Positions 51,903 through 60,762 of a stretch of 64,000 bases of DNA are shown here, piece by piece. The stretch's first letter is position 1, and each line of letters opens with the position of its first letter. The notes under the pieces were generated by a model, which did no database searches, was not told where the DNA came from, and saw nothing but the letters and a program-made list of their open reading frames with translations. This DNA comes from Seohaeicola saemankumensis (GTDB lineage Bacteria > Pseudomonadota > Alphaproteobacteria > Rhodobacterales > Rhodobacteraceae): the NCBI RefSeq assembly GCF_042678485.1, contig NZ_JBHTKR010000001.1, positions 558,001 through 622,000 on the forward strand. The letters run 5' to 3'. Both the position numbers and the translations under genes were made by a program.

Positions 51903-52862
51903 TCAGGTCGCGGGAAAGTGGCGGGCCACCGCGCCGGGCAGGTCCAGCACGGGCCGACGCAGCAGACCTTGCGCCTCAAGCGCGGCCAGATGCGCCGGTG
52001 TGGCGCTGCACACCTGATCGTAGAAGCGGCGCAAACCTGTCTCGCCCTCGGTCGCATGCAGGGTGCCGAACAGTTCGTGCAGGGTCAGGCCACCCTGATC
52101 GGCAGGGCGGTTGGGCTTCAATTCGGACCTGTAGCTGCCCTTGTCCAGCCGGTAATGGAAGGCGGCGATGAAATCCGCCCAGCTTTTGGCATGGCAATGC
52201 AGAAGGTCGGTGTCGGTCAATTCCTGCTGGCCGGGGTTCTGCACCTCGCTCACGGTGATGTTGTGGATATTCACCTTCAGGTCGGGCACGCCGGTGCGAT
52301 AGATCATCTTGCCGGCCACATGGCTCAGGAAGCCTCCGTTCAGATGGGCGCCGTAATCGGGGTAAAGCGCCTCGGTCTGCCGGTTGCGCGTGGCGCGGTC
52401 CAGGGCAAAGGCCTTGGCGAAAAGGGGCTGGCCGGGGTCCTGCGGGGCCAGGGCCTCGATCGGGCGGATGCGCGCGCAGAGGCAATCCTGCGGCAGATCG
52501 GCCAACTGCGCGCCCAGCGGGCGGGCCGGCAGCAGGAACTCATCCACGTCGATATGGGCCAGCCAATCCAGATCGGACGCGCGGCCATAGGCGTGGCGGG
52601 CGTTCTCGAACTGGCGCGACTGGTGTTTGGCGCGCCGTTTCATGCCCAATGACTGCCAATAGGTGGCATCGGTCAGGACGGGCCGTATCTTGGGGTGGGT
52701 CTTGAGGATGCGAAAAGCTGCCTGGTTGTCGTCATCCAGATAGAGAAACAGACGGTGCGCCCCCAGTTCCAGGTGATGCGCGGCGAAGGCGCATATCGTG
52801 TCCACGGGTGCCTTGATGGTCGACACGATCCCCCATCGGGGCAGATGATCCGCATCGGGCAT
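51903..52862 (-). CDS. Glycosyltransferase family 2-like protein, single domain
   Basis: A 319-residue protein of the Glyco_tranf_2_4 type. WGIVSTIKAPVDTICAFAAHHLELGAHRLFLYLDD starts a nucleotide-sugar fold and LAHIDVDEFLLP holds the DxD-like metal motif; a helical C-terminal half follows. It is clearly a paralogue of the C-terminal half of the next gene upstream. ATG 52862 is chosen over a TTG at 52871 because AAAGG lies nine bases before it. Donor and acceptor are unknown; no other capsule or polysaccharide gene is nearby. Confidence 0.82.
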   Translation of the reverse strand: MPDADHLPRWGIVSTIKAPVDTICAFAAHHLELGAHRLFLYLDDDNQAAFRILKTHPKIRPVLTDATYWQSLGMKRRAKHQSRQFENARHAYGRASDLDWLAHIDVDEFLLPARPLGAQLADLPQDCLCARIRPIEALAPQDPGQPLFAKAFALDRATRNRQTEALYPDYGAHLNGGFLSHVAGKMIYRTGVPDLKVNIHNITVSEVQNPGQQELTDTDLLHCHAKSWADFIAAFHYRLDKGSYRSELKPNRPADQGGLTLHELFGTLHATEGETGLRRFYDQVCSATPAHLAALEAQGLLRRPVLDLPGAVARHFPAT

Positions 52863-52867
52863 GGCGA

Positions 52868-54616
52868 TCAACCTTTTGGAATTGCGCCGAAAACGCGCTT
52901 TATCTTCTGGTCGAGGTCCAGCGGCGCGCGCACCAGCATCCCATGCGCGTCCAATGCCTGCATCAGGCGGTCGGTGCCTTCGCAGACTTCGGTGAAGAAG
53001 CTTCGCAACCCGGCCTCTCCTTCTTCGTCGCGCAGCAGCTCAAGGATGTCGCGCAGGCCCAGCACCTCGTCGTCGGTCTTGCGGTAGGATCCTTGCGTCA
53101 TGCGGAACGCCAGATGCTGCTGGAACGTATCCCAGTCGGGCGCATGGGCATGGCCCAGGATCACATCGGGCAGGGCCAAGCGGTTGCTGGCGGGATGCCC
53201 GTTCAGCAACAGCGCGTGCAGCCCGAGGCGGGTGCCGGGGATCCCGCAGCGCACGATCAATTTGCCCTCGCGGTGGCTGATGAAGCCGCCGCGCAGATGG
53301 CCGCCGAAATTGGGATAGATGTCTTCCAGCACCGCTTTTTCCTGTCCGGCATGGTGCGGGGTCAACTTGAAACGATCGGTGGTGCCTGCCAGCAATTCCG
53401 CCGGCGGCAGATGCACGGCCGCGATATCGGCGGGCAGGTTGGCCAGGGCAGGTGTCAGGGCCGTGGCGGAGAGGATGAATTCATCCACATCGACATGGGC
53501 CAGGAAATCCAGATCAGTGCGGTGATAGGTCTGGGTCGCGACCCAGGCCTGGCGCAGCTGATGGGCCTTCATGCGCGGTTTCTTCTGGCCCGACCACCAG
53601 GTGGCATCGCAGGTCGTGACCTCGATCCCGGGATGACGCGACAGGAAGGCCGCGGCCTCGGGGTGCGGCTCGTCCAGATGGATGTGCAGCCGATGCGCGC
53701 CCATGTCCAGATGATGCGCCGCGAATCCGGCGATCCGCGCAAGCGGCGCCTTGACCAGCGACACGGTGCCCCAGCGCAGCGTGTCGGGGTCGCGCGCCAC
53801 GGCCCGCGCGGGTACCGGGATATGGGCAGAGGGGGCGGCATGGCCGCGCCTGGGGCGAATTCCCTCGGCTTTCTGTGCCTTTTCACGGTGCTGGCGCATC
53901 AGCCGCAAGCGGCGAAACACGGTGCGGTCATCGGCGATCAGCAGATCCAGCAGGTGGCGCGCCAGCGGGGCGATCACCGGATCGCCGTCCGAATCCTGCC
54001 ACAGGCGGCCCAGCATGTTCACATCCAGACCGCCTGCCGCCAGGGCATAGGCATCCATCTGCATGGCCAGCGGCGGGATCTTGCGCTTGGACCAGTCGAA
54101 AGGCCGGGTGGGATCGGCACCGGAATAGACGCGCTCGGTTTCATAGAGCTTCATCATCGCGAACATCACGCTGATCGACTGGCCAAGGCGGCGCTGCGTT
54201 TCGGTTGCGCCATGATCGCCGAAAGTCGTGATGGCCGAGACCAGCCAGCGCGCATCGAGGCGTTGCAGCAACCAGTCCGATTCCTCGGCCCAAAGCCGCA
54301 GAAACAGCGGGCCGGCATGGTCAGGCGCGGTGCGGCGGCGCAGATGGGCGATCAGCAGCCCATGCAGCAGCATCAACGCGGGCAGGCCGTCGAATTCCTG
54401 GCTGAGTTCGCGCAGCTTGCGGGCATAGGTGGATTTCGATCCCTCGACAGACAGGGCGCGCCCGTCCACCCGCGCCAGCTTGAGCGGGGCAAGATCGACA
54501 TCAAGCGGGGGCAGCGCCTCGCCATCCTCATAGGTGAAAGGATCGCGCCGCCCCTCCATCTGGGTCAGGATGGCGGCGAAACCGCCGGGATAGGTGGGGG
54601 CACTGGTATCACTCAT
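52868..54616 (-). CDS. Glycosyltransferase with unknown N-terminal domain
   Basis: A 582-residue protein. Residues about 285-570 are a glycosyltransferase domain like the neighbouring gene: WGTVSLVKAPLARIAGFAAHHLDMGAHR, and LAHVDVDEFILS with the DxD motif. Residues 1-270 form an unrelated, mostly helical acidic and Trp-containing domain (LPALMLLHGLLIAHLRRR and FLRLWAEESDWLLQRLDARW) that I do not recognise. ATG 54616 is preferred to one 12 codons upstream. The stop is six bases before the ATG of the next gene, so both are expressed together. Confidence 0.8.
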   Translation of the reverse strand: MSDTSAPTYPGGFAAILTQMEGRRDPFTYEDGEALPPLDVDLAPLKLARVDGRALSVEGSKSTYARKLRELSQEFDGLPALMLLHGLLIAHLRRRTAPDHAGPLFLRLWAEESDWLLQRLDARWLVSAITTFGDHGATETQRRLGQSISVMFAMMKLYETERVYSGADPTRPFDWSKRKIPPLAMQMDAYALAAGGLDVNMLGRLWQDSDGDPVIAPLARHLLDLLIADDRTVFRRLRLMRQHREKAQKAEGIRPRRGHAAPSAHIPVPARAVARDPDTLRWGTVSLVKAPLARIAGFAAHHLDMGAHRLHIHLDEPHPEAAAFLSRHPGIEVTTCDATWWSGQKKPRMKAHQLRQAWVATQTYHRTDLDFLAHVDVDEFILSATALTPALANLPADIAAVHLPPAELLAGTTDRFKLTPHHAGQEKAVLEDIYPNFGGHLRGGFISHREGKLIVRCGIPGTRLGLHALLLNGHPASNRLALPDVILGHAHAPDWDTFQQHLAFRMTQGSYRKTDDEVLGLRDILELLRDEEGEAGLRSFFTEVCEGTDRLMQALDAHGMLVRAPLDLDQKIKRVFGAIPKG

Positions 54617-54728
54617 GCCGCATAGAATGGTCAGCTGCGGGGCGCCGCGCAAGCCCGCGCCGAGGGGCGCAAGGCAGATTGTGCCGCGCTGCGGCCCGGC
54701 TGCAATGGCGCGCCGCGGCCAGCTTGCG

Positions 54729-56336
54729 TCAGACCATCATTTCCTTGGTCGCGGTCAGCGTCACATCCGGGTAATCGCGTTCGATACGGTCGATGTCCCA
54801 TTGCAGCCGCGTCAGATAGACGATGTCGCCATCATGGTCATGCGCGATATGCTGCTTGTTGACATTCACAAACTTTTCAACGGCTTGTCGGCTGCCGCTG
54901 ACCCAGCGCGCCGATGTGAACTGCGACGGCTCGAAGCGGACGGGAAGCCCGTATTCCAGCTCGATCCGGCTGGCCAGCACCTCGAATTGCAGGGCCCCCA
55001 CGACGCCGACGATAAAGCCCGATCCGAAGGCCGGCTTGAACACCTTTGCCGCACCTTCTTCGGCGAATTGCATCAGCGCCTTTTCCAGATGCTTGGCCTT
55101 CATCGGATCGCCCGCGCGGCAGGTTTGCAGCAATTCGGGCGCAAAGGACGGAATGCCCGTCACGCGCAGCGCCTCGCCCTCGGTCAGCGTGTCACCGATC
55201 CGCAATTGCCCGTGGTTCGGGATGCCGATGATGTCACCGGCCCATGCCTCTTCGGCCAGCTCGCGGTCCGAGGCCAGGAACATCACCGGGTTGCTGATCG
55301 TCATCGGTTTCTTGCTGCGCACATGGGTCAGTTTCATGCCCCGGATGAAATGCCCCGAGGCCAGCCGCACAAAGGCCACACGGTCGCGGTGCTTGGGGTC
55401 CATGTTTGCCTGAACCTTGAAGACAAAGCCTGTGACCTTGGGTTCTTCAGGCAGGATCATGCGTGGCTCGGCGCGCTGCGGCTGCGGCTCTGGCCCCAGG
55501 GTGCCGATGCCGTCCATCAGTTCCTTGACCCCGAACGAGTTGATGGCAGAGCCGAACCAGATCGGCGTCATGCTGCCGTCCTGCACCGCCTTGATGTCCA
55601 GCGCGGGCAGCAGTTCGCGCGCCATCTCGACCTCTTCGCGCAGCTTGTCCAGCAGGGCGGCGGGCACGTGATCGCCCAGGCGCGGATCGTCCAGCCCGTT
55701 GATCTCGATCGATTCCGCAACCACGTTGCGGTCGGCGCGGTCCATCAGCTCCAGCCGGTCGCGCAGCATGTCGTAGCAGCCGATGAAGTCGCGCCCGGTC
55801 CCGATGGGCCAGCTGGCCGGCGTCACGTCGATGGCCAGGTTTTCCTGGATCTCGTCGATGATGTCGAAGGTGTCGCGGCTTTCGCGGTCCATCTTGTTGC
55901 AGAAGGTCAGGATCGGCAGATCGCGCAGGCGGCAGACCTCGAACAGCTTGCGGGTCTGGCTTTCCACACCCTTGGCCCCGTCGATCACCATCACGGCCGC
56001 ATCCACCGCCGTCAGCGTGCGATAGGTATCCTCGGAAAAGTCGCTATGTCCGGGTGTGTCGACAAGGTTGAAGCGGAACGTCTTGAAATCGAACGACATC
56101 GCCGATGCCGAGACCGAAATGCCCCGGTCCTTTTCCATCTGCATGAAATCCGATCGCGTCCGCCGCGCCTCGCCTTTGGCGCGGACCTGTCCGGCCATCT
56201 GGATCGCACCGCCGAACAGCAGGAATTTTTCAGTCAGCGTGGTCTTGCCGGCGTCGGGATGCGAGATGATCGCAAAGGTCCGGCGGCGGGCAATCTCGGG
56301 CGGCAGGGCGGGGCGGTTCGGGGCGGTGTCCAACAT
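54729..56336 (-). CDS. prfC: Peptide chain release factor 3
   Basis: A 535-residue translational GTPase that recycles RF1/RF2. The P-loop SHPDAGKTTLTEK is near residue 24, DTPGHSDFSEDTYRTL near 90 is G3, and FCNKMDRESRD near 145 is G4. The C-terminal RF3-specific domain contains GAIQMAG upstream and GVVGALQFEV later. The ATG at 56336 gives the usual length; a longer frame from 56489 would run into the next gene. Confidence 0.95.
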   Translation of the reverse strand: MLDTAPNRPALPPEIARRRTFAIISHPDAGKTTLTEKFLLFGGAIQMAGQVRAKGEARRTRSDFMQMEKDRGISVSASAMSFDFKTFRFNLVDTPGHSDFSEDTYRTLTAVDAAVMVIDGAKGVESQTRKLFEVCRLRDLPILTFCNKMDRESRDTFDIIDEIQENLAIDVTPASWPIGTGRDFIGCYDMLRDRLELMDRADRNVVAESIEINGLDDPRLGDHVPAALLDKLREEVEMARELLPALDIKAVQDGSMTPIWFGSAINSFGVKELMDGIGTLGPEPQPQRAEPRMILPEEPKVTGFVFKVQANMDPKHRDRVAFVRLASGHFIRGMKLTHVRSKKPMTISNPVMFLASDRELAEEAWAGDIIGIPNHGQLRIGDTLTEGEALRVTGIPSFAPELLQTCRAGDPMKAKHLEKALMQFAEEGAAKVFKPAFGSGFIVGVVGALQFEVLASRIELEYGLPVRFEPSQFTSARWVSGSRQAVEKFVNVNKQHIAHDHDGDIVYLTRLQWDIDRIERDYPDVTLTATKEMMV

Positions 56337-56388
56337 GAGCGCGCGTATAGGCAGGCGCGCGCGCAAAGGCAAGGAAATCAGGCGCGTC

Positions 56389-57417
56389 TCAGCCCAGCGA
56401 CGCGCGGCGCAGGGCTTCGGCCGCATCAGGCATGTCCAGCAACTGTTTCGAGACTTCGAAACCGTCGACGCTGCCGGATTGGTGGCCACCCGGCTTTTGC
56501 ACCAGCGCTTCGGCCAGGTCCGCAGGCAGGGCGGGCTGGGTGCGTTTGTCCAGCATCAGGGTTTCGGCCGCGATCCCTTCTGCGTAGATGATCTGGTGCC
56601 GGTCGAACAGGATCTGGAAATAATCGACAAAGCCGCCTTCCTGGCGAGAGACGGTGACGCCGTTGACAAGATGGCGCGCGCGCACCAGCAGTTCGGCGCG
56701 CCCCGCGCCCAGGATATCCGCGCGCTGATAGATGAACAGCCGGTGATCGGGGCTGACAAGCAGGTCATTGGCATTGTGCAGCGTGCCCGCCTTGATCAGG
56801 ATCGGCGCCTGTTCACCGCTGGCGCGCAGCGTCGTCAGACCGATCCAGCGGATTTCCTGCGGGCCGTCGTCGCGGGTCAGGATCAGGTCGCCGGGGCGCA
56901 GATCCTCGATCGGGCGCTGCTCGCCCGAGGCCATGGTGATATGGGTTCCGCGCGCGAAGGACACGCAGGCGATCTGGGCCAGGCGGGTCACGGCATTCTG
57001 GGTGTCGATGGTCACCAGCGTATAGCGGAGCTTGGGCTGAAGGGGGACCAGCGGCAGGGCATGCACCTCGGTCACGTCACCCGCGGCATCGACTTCGACC
57101 AGCACAAGGATCTCGGTTGTCTCGCCATCCTGCGACATGAAGGTCAGGCTGCTGTCCAGATGCACGAGTGCGCCGGGCTGTCCCGCCACCGAATCCAAGG
57201 CGACGCGGAACCGCGCGGGACCCTCGGGGACAAGGGACAGGCGGCGTGTGGCGGCGTTGCGCCCCAGGGCATAGGTGTCGTCGTGGATCAGGTCGTCGGC
57301 AAAGGACAGCGGATCATCCAGATTGGCGCCTGCCACGACCCGAAAGGCGGCCGCCGGCATGACGGGCACCGCAAAGGCGGTTTCGGACAGGTCGGAAGGT
57401 TTGTACGTATCCATCAT
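56389..57417 (-). CDS. Hint-domain protein
   Basis: A 342-residue protein whose C-terminal half (about residues 170-310) is a Hint (Hedgehog/intein) domain of the Hint_2 type: ARGTHITMASGEQRPIEDLRPGDLILTRDDG, then SPDHRLFIYQ and VNGVTVSR. The usual nucleophile Cys just before F-RGT is Ser here (ACVSFARGT), with a Cys two residues upstream. The N-terminal half is beta-rich and acidic, without a signal peptide. Family members are common in Rhodobacterales and their role is unknown; autoprocessing is plausible only if Ser or the upstream Cys can act. Confidence 0.82.
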   Translation of the reverse strand: MMDTYKPSDLSETAFAVPVMPAAAFRVVAGANLDDPLSFADDLIHDDTYALGRNAATRRLSLVPEGPARFRVALDSVAGQPGALVHLDSSLTFMSQDGETTEILVLVEVDAAGDVTEVHALPLVPLQPKLRYTLVTIDTQNAVTRLAQIACVSFARGTHITMASGEQRPIEDLRPGDLILTRDDGPQEIRWIGLTTLRASGEQAPILIKAGTLHNANDLLVSPDHRLFIYQRADILGAGRAELLVRARHLVNGVTVSRQEGGFVDYFQILFDRHQIIYAEGIAAETLMLDKRTQPALPADLAEALVQKPGGHQSGSVDGFEVSKQLLDMPDAAEALRRASLG

Positions 57418-57662
57418 GTTCCGGGCAACCTATCGGCTATCAACTGGTCAGTGTCTTGATACTTGTGAACGGGCCTGTGCCCGGGACCCGCGCGTCATGA
57501 AGATGCCTTGTGGCGCGGATCCTCTGGAGGATTAGAATAGGATTATGTCACGACGCGGTCAACGCTCTGGCCTTTTGCTGGCATTTCCTTGCGCGGCAAT
57601 GCTAGTCAGGGCGCACCGGGCCGGCCGGACAAGGGTCCGGGCAGCGAAAAAAGGAGAAAGAC

Positions 57663-58442
57663 ATGGATCTGGGGATCAAGGGAAAACGCGCGCTGGTCTG
57701 TGCGTCAAGCAAGGGATTGGGTCTTGGCTGTGCCCGCGCCCTGGCCGAGGCGGGCGCGCATCTGGTGATGAATGCGCGCGGTGTCGAGGCGCTTGAGGCG
57801 GCGGCAGCGGCGATCCGCGAGGATTTCGGTGTCGAGGTCGAGACGGTCGCCGCAGATGTGACCACCGAGAACGGCCGCGCCGCCGTGATCGAGGCCGCAT
57901 CGGGTGTGGATATCCTTGTCACCAATGCAGGCGGTCCCCCGCCGGGTCTGTGGTCCGACTGGGACCGTGACGATTTCATCCGCGCGCTCGATTCCAACAT
58001 GCTGACGCCGATCGCGCTGATGAAGGCGCTGATGCCCGGCATGATCGATCGCGGCTGGGGCCGTGTCGTCAACATCACCTCGCAATCGGTCAAGGCCCCG
58101 ATTCCGCAGCTGGGCCTCAGCAATGCCGCGCGCACCGGGCTGACCGGCTATGTCGCGGGCACCGCGCGCCAGGTGGCGGGCAAGGGCGTCATCATTAACA
58201 ACCTGCTGCCCGGTATCCATGCCACCGACCGCGCCGATGCGCTGGATGGCGGCGTGGCCAAGGCGCAGGGCATCTCCCTGGACGAGGCGCGCACGCGCCG
58301 CGCCGCCACGATCCCGGCGGGCCGCTATGGCACCGCCGCGGAATTCGGCGCGGCCTGCGCCTTTCTCTGCTCGGTCCATGCGGGCTTCATCGTGGGGCAG
58401 AACATCCTGCTGGATGGTGGCGCGACGAACGCCACGATCTGA
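57663..58442 (+). CDS. Short-chain dehydrogenase/reductase family protein with altered active site
   Basis: A 259-residue Rossmann-fold SDR. ASSKGLGLGCARALAEAG is the nucleotide loop, NAGGPPPGLW the NAG motif, and NITSQSVKAP the catalytic Ser position. Where a YxxxK motif should follow, the sequence is LSNAARTGL, so Tyr is replaced by Leu and Lys by Arg. Standard SDR oxidoreductase chemistry would not work as usual. Similar enzymes exist in bacteria under a 3-oxoacyl-ACP reductase label. AAGGAG precedes the ATG. Region 57418-57662 upstream has no gene. Confidence 0.88.
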   Translation: MDLGIKGKRALVCASSKGLGLGCARALAEAGAHLVMNARGVEALEAAAAAIREDFGVEVETVAADVTTENGRAAVIEAASGVDILVTNAGGPPPGLWSDWDRDDFIRALDSNMLTPIALMKALMPGMIDRGWGRVVNITSQSVKAPIPQLGLSNAARTGLTGYVAGTARQVAGKGVIINNLLPGIHATDRADALDGGVAKAQGISLDEARTRRAATIPAGRYGTAAEFGAACAFLCSVHAGFIVGQNILLDGGATNATI

Positions 58443-58462
58443 TCGCACCCGCGGCGCGCCCG

Positions 58463-58484
58463 GTTCTTCTTGCTGCAAATATCC
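58463..58484 (+). repeat. Dispersed 22-bp repeat, copy 4
   Basis: GTTCTTCTTGCTGCAAATAT and two more bases, 20 bases after the SDR stop. It is followed by a GC hairpin, as is copy 2. Confidence 0.6.
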
Positions 58485-58512
58485 TCGGGGGGTGTTGAAC
58501 GCAGTTCATCAT

Positions 58513-58533
58513 CGGGGGGCGGACAGCCCCCCG
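58513..58533. repeat. GC hairpin downstream of repeat copy 4
   Basis: CGGGGGGC and GCCCCCCG pair perfectly around a five-base loop. No T tract follows. With the hairpin at 22301 it suggests a composite element: 22-bp box, short spacer, GC hairpin. Confidence 0.5.
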
Positions 58534-58622
58534 TCCTGCGGGCGGGCCTCCGCAACAGGCTTGCGGCGCGGCGCGGGCCCTGATAATCCCCTTTCCCGAC
58601 TGTATTGATCGGAAATAGCCGC

Positions 58623-59738
58623 GTGCCAGACTCCCCGACACAGACCGCCCCGCGTGCCGCAGCCCCCGTGCCACGGCTCGAGATCCGCAATCTGCGCCGC
58701 CAGTTCGACGGTGTGGCGGTTGTCGATGACGTGTCCCTCAGGGTCATGCCGGGTCAGGTGACCTGTCTGCTGGGCCCGTCAGGCTGCGGAAAGTCCACGA
58801 CGCTGCGGATGATCGCCGGGGTCGAGATGCAGGACACGGGCGAGATCTGGGTCGATGGTTCGCTGATCTGCGACACGGTGTTCCGGGTGCCCCCCGAACG
58901 CAGGGCGATCGGGTTGATGTTCCAGGATTTCGCGCTTTTTCCCCATCTCAGCGTGGCCGAAAACGTGGCCTTCGGGCTGAGCGGCCCGCGCGAGGCGCGC
59001 CGCGCCAGGGTCGAGGAACTGCTGGGCCGCGTCGGCCTGCGCCGCTTCATCGACGCCTATCCGCATTCGCTGTCGGGCGGCGAACAGCAGCGCGTCGCGC
59101 TGGCGCGCGCGCTGGCGCCGCGCCCGCGGATCATGCTGATGGACGAGCCGTTTTCCGGTCTGGACAACCGCCTGCGGGATGACATTCGCGACCAGACGCT
59201 GGAGATCCTGAAACAGGAGGACGCCGCCGTCCTGCTGGTCACGCATGAGCCCGACGAGGCGATGCGCATGGCCGACGAGATCGCGCTGATGCGCGCGGGC
59301 CGCATCGTGCAGCAAGGCGCGCCCTACAATATCTACAACGCCCCCAAGGACCGTGACGCGGTGGCGTTCTTCAGCGATATCAACGTGATCCGGGGCACGG
59401 TGCGCGGCGCGCTGACCAATACGCCCTTCGGCCAGTTCCTGGCCCCCGGCGTGCCGGACGGGGCCGCCGTCGAGATCGTGATCCGCCCGCAGCATATCAA
59501 GATCGACCTGGACCGGGGCGGGCGCGGCCCCAACCCCACGGTGCAGGACGGTGTCGCCGCGCGGGGCGAGGTGATGCGCGCGCGTTTCATGGGCAGCGAA
59601 AGCCTTGTCGAGATCCGGATGGATCACGACGGCTCGATCCTCAAGGCGACGGTGCCCAATGTCTTTCTGCCCCAGCCCGGCAAGCCGCTTTGGCTGATGA
59701 TCCGGCGGGATCGCTGCTTTGTCTTTCCGGTGCGCTGA
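58623..59738 (+). CDS. ABC transporter ATP-binding protein (FbpC/PotA type), orphan
   Basis: A 371-residue ATPase. GPSGCGKSTT is Walker A, SLSGGEQQRVALARALAPRP the signature and IMLMDEPFSGLD Walker B; a TOBE-like C-terminal domain (EIVIRPQHIKI and ARGEVMRARFMGSESLVEI) follows, as in iron(III), spermidine and sugar importers. No permease or binding protein is adjacent, so it may serve a transporter elsewhere. The start is uncertain: GTG 58623 follows GGAAA; a TTG at 58605 is the alternative. Confidence 0.88.
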   Translation: MPDSPTQTAPRAAAPVPRLEIRNLRRQFDGVAVVDDVSLRVMPGQVTCLLGPSGCGKSTTLRMIAGVEMQDTGEIWVDGSLICDTVFRVPPERRAIGLMFQDFALFPHLSVAENVAFGLSGPREARRARVEELLGRVGLRRFIDAYPHSLSGGEQQRVALARALAPRPRIMLMDEPFSGLDNRLRDDIRDQTLEILKQEDAAVLLVTHEPDEAMRMADEIALMRAGRIVQQGAPYNIYNAPKDRDAVAFFSDINVIRGTVRGALTNTPFGQFLAPGVPDGAAVEIVIRPQHIKIDLDRGGRGPNPTVQDGVAARGEVMRARFMGSESLVEIRMDHDGSILKATVPNVFLPQPGKPLWLMIRRDRCFVFPVR

Positions 59739-59782
59739 CGCGGGCGCGGGGTCCTGGCAGGGCGGGCGGATGCCTCCGGCGG

Positions 59783-59804
59783 GGATATTTCGGGCAAGAA
59801 GAAA
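59783..59804 (-). repeat. Dispersed 22-bp repeat, copy 5
   Basis: On the minus strand TTTCTTCTTGCCCGAAATAT and two more bases, 44 bases after the ATPase stop. It is preceded on the plus strand by the run CCTCCGGCGGG, a companion sequence I recall from Rhodobacterales intergenic regions. Confidence 0.65.
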
Positions 59805-59973
59805 CAGCGGGCAGGGAATAGGCGGATTGTGGCGCGCGTTATCAGGGTCAGGGCGCAAAAACCCCTGATCCGCGCCGCTTTGGTCCTTCCAACCGGCGCG
59901 GTTCGTCATTAGATGTGTTGGGTGATGGCAGCGGCGGCGCCGACCGCACGGGGCCAAGCAAGGGAGAAATGCT

Positions 59974-60189
59974 ATGCTGAACAATATCGGACTTCCGGGT
60001 CTTCTGCTGATCGCGGTGGTCGTGCTGGTGCTTTTCGGGCGCGGCAAGATCAGCTCGCTCATGGGCGAGGTTGGCAAGGGGATCACAGCCTTCAAGAAGG
60101 GCGTGAGCGACGGTTCCAAGGAACTGGAGGATGGCACCGGCGAAGTTGCGCGCGATGTCACCCCCGAGAAAGAGAAAGACAAGGTCTGA
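59974..60189 (+). CDS. tatA: Sec-independent protein translocase subunit TatA
   Basis: A 71-residue pore-forming Tat subunit. A short N-terminal transmembrane helix (residues 5-20), FGRGKISSLMGEVGKGI with the hinge-amphipathic helix and an acidic tail are all typical. AAGGGAG lies seven bases before ATG 59974. It forms the operon tatABC with the next two genes and exports folded, twin-arginine-signal proteins. Confidence 0.95.
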   Translation: MLNNIGLPGLLLIAVVVLVLFGRGKISSLMGEVGKGITAFKKGVSDGSKELEDGTGEVARDVTPEKEKDKV

Positions 60190-60192
60190 TCC

Positions 60193-60759
60193 ATGTTCGA
60201 CCTTGGCTGGACCGAGCTTCTGCTCATTGGCGTCGTCGCGTTGATCGTGGTGGGGCCGAAAGACCTGCCGGTGCTGTTCCGTAATGTCGGGCGCTTTGTT
60301 GGCAAGGCGCGGGGCATGGCACGGGAATTCAGCCGGGCAATGGAAGATGCGGCAGATGAGACCGGCGTGCGGGATGTCGCCAAGAGCCTCAAGACCGTGG
60401 CCGACCCCAAGAAGATGGGGCTGGACAAGATCCGCGAAGCCACGGACGAGCTGAAATCCTGGAAGCCCGGCACCGAGACCGCCAAGCTGGCGGCCGAACG
60501 TGCCGAGGCCGCGGCCAAGCTGCGCGAACAGACCAGCGCGAAGGCGGTTTCGGCCAAGGCCGAGGCGGCGCGCACGGCTGCCGATACCGCCCAGGCGGCT
60601 GCGGCCAAAGCGCCATCGAAGGCGTCGAAACCGGCCGCTGGCAAGACCGCCAAGCCCGCAACACCAGCTGCGGCCCAGCCCAAAGCCGCAGCGGCGGCAA
60701 AGCCGGCTGCGAAACCCCGGAGCAAGGCAAAAGCTGCCGATCCGACGTCTCAAGAGTAG
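60193..60759 (+). CDS. tatB: Sec-independent protein translocase subunit TatB
   Basis: A 188-residue Tat subunit. MFDLGWTELLLIGVVALIVVGP is the transmembrane helix, followed by the amphipathic helix LPVLFRNVGRFVGKARGM. Residues about 90-188 are an Ala/Lys/Pro-rich tail without regular structure. It joins TatC in recognising the signal peptide. Confidence 0.95.
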   Translation: MFDLGWTELLLIGVVALIVVGPKDLPVLFRNVGRFVGKARGMAREFSRAMEDAADETGVRDVAKSLKTVADPKKMGLDKIREATDELKSWKPGTETAKLAAERAEAAAKLREQTSAKAVSAKAEAARTAADTAQAAAAKAPSKASKPAAGKTAKPATPAAAQPKAAAAAKPAAKPRSKAKAADPTSQE

Positions 60760-60762
60760 ATC

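Noticed and set aside
54594..56591. A 665-codon plus-strand frame across prfC
   Set aside because: It is the complement of prfC, which has all GTPase motifs. The frame has no domain and no ribosome binding site.
59841..59869. ATCAGGG...CCCTGAT as a terminator before tatA
   Set aside because: The arms are only seven bases with a long loop and no T tract; it may be chance.
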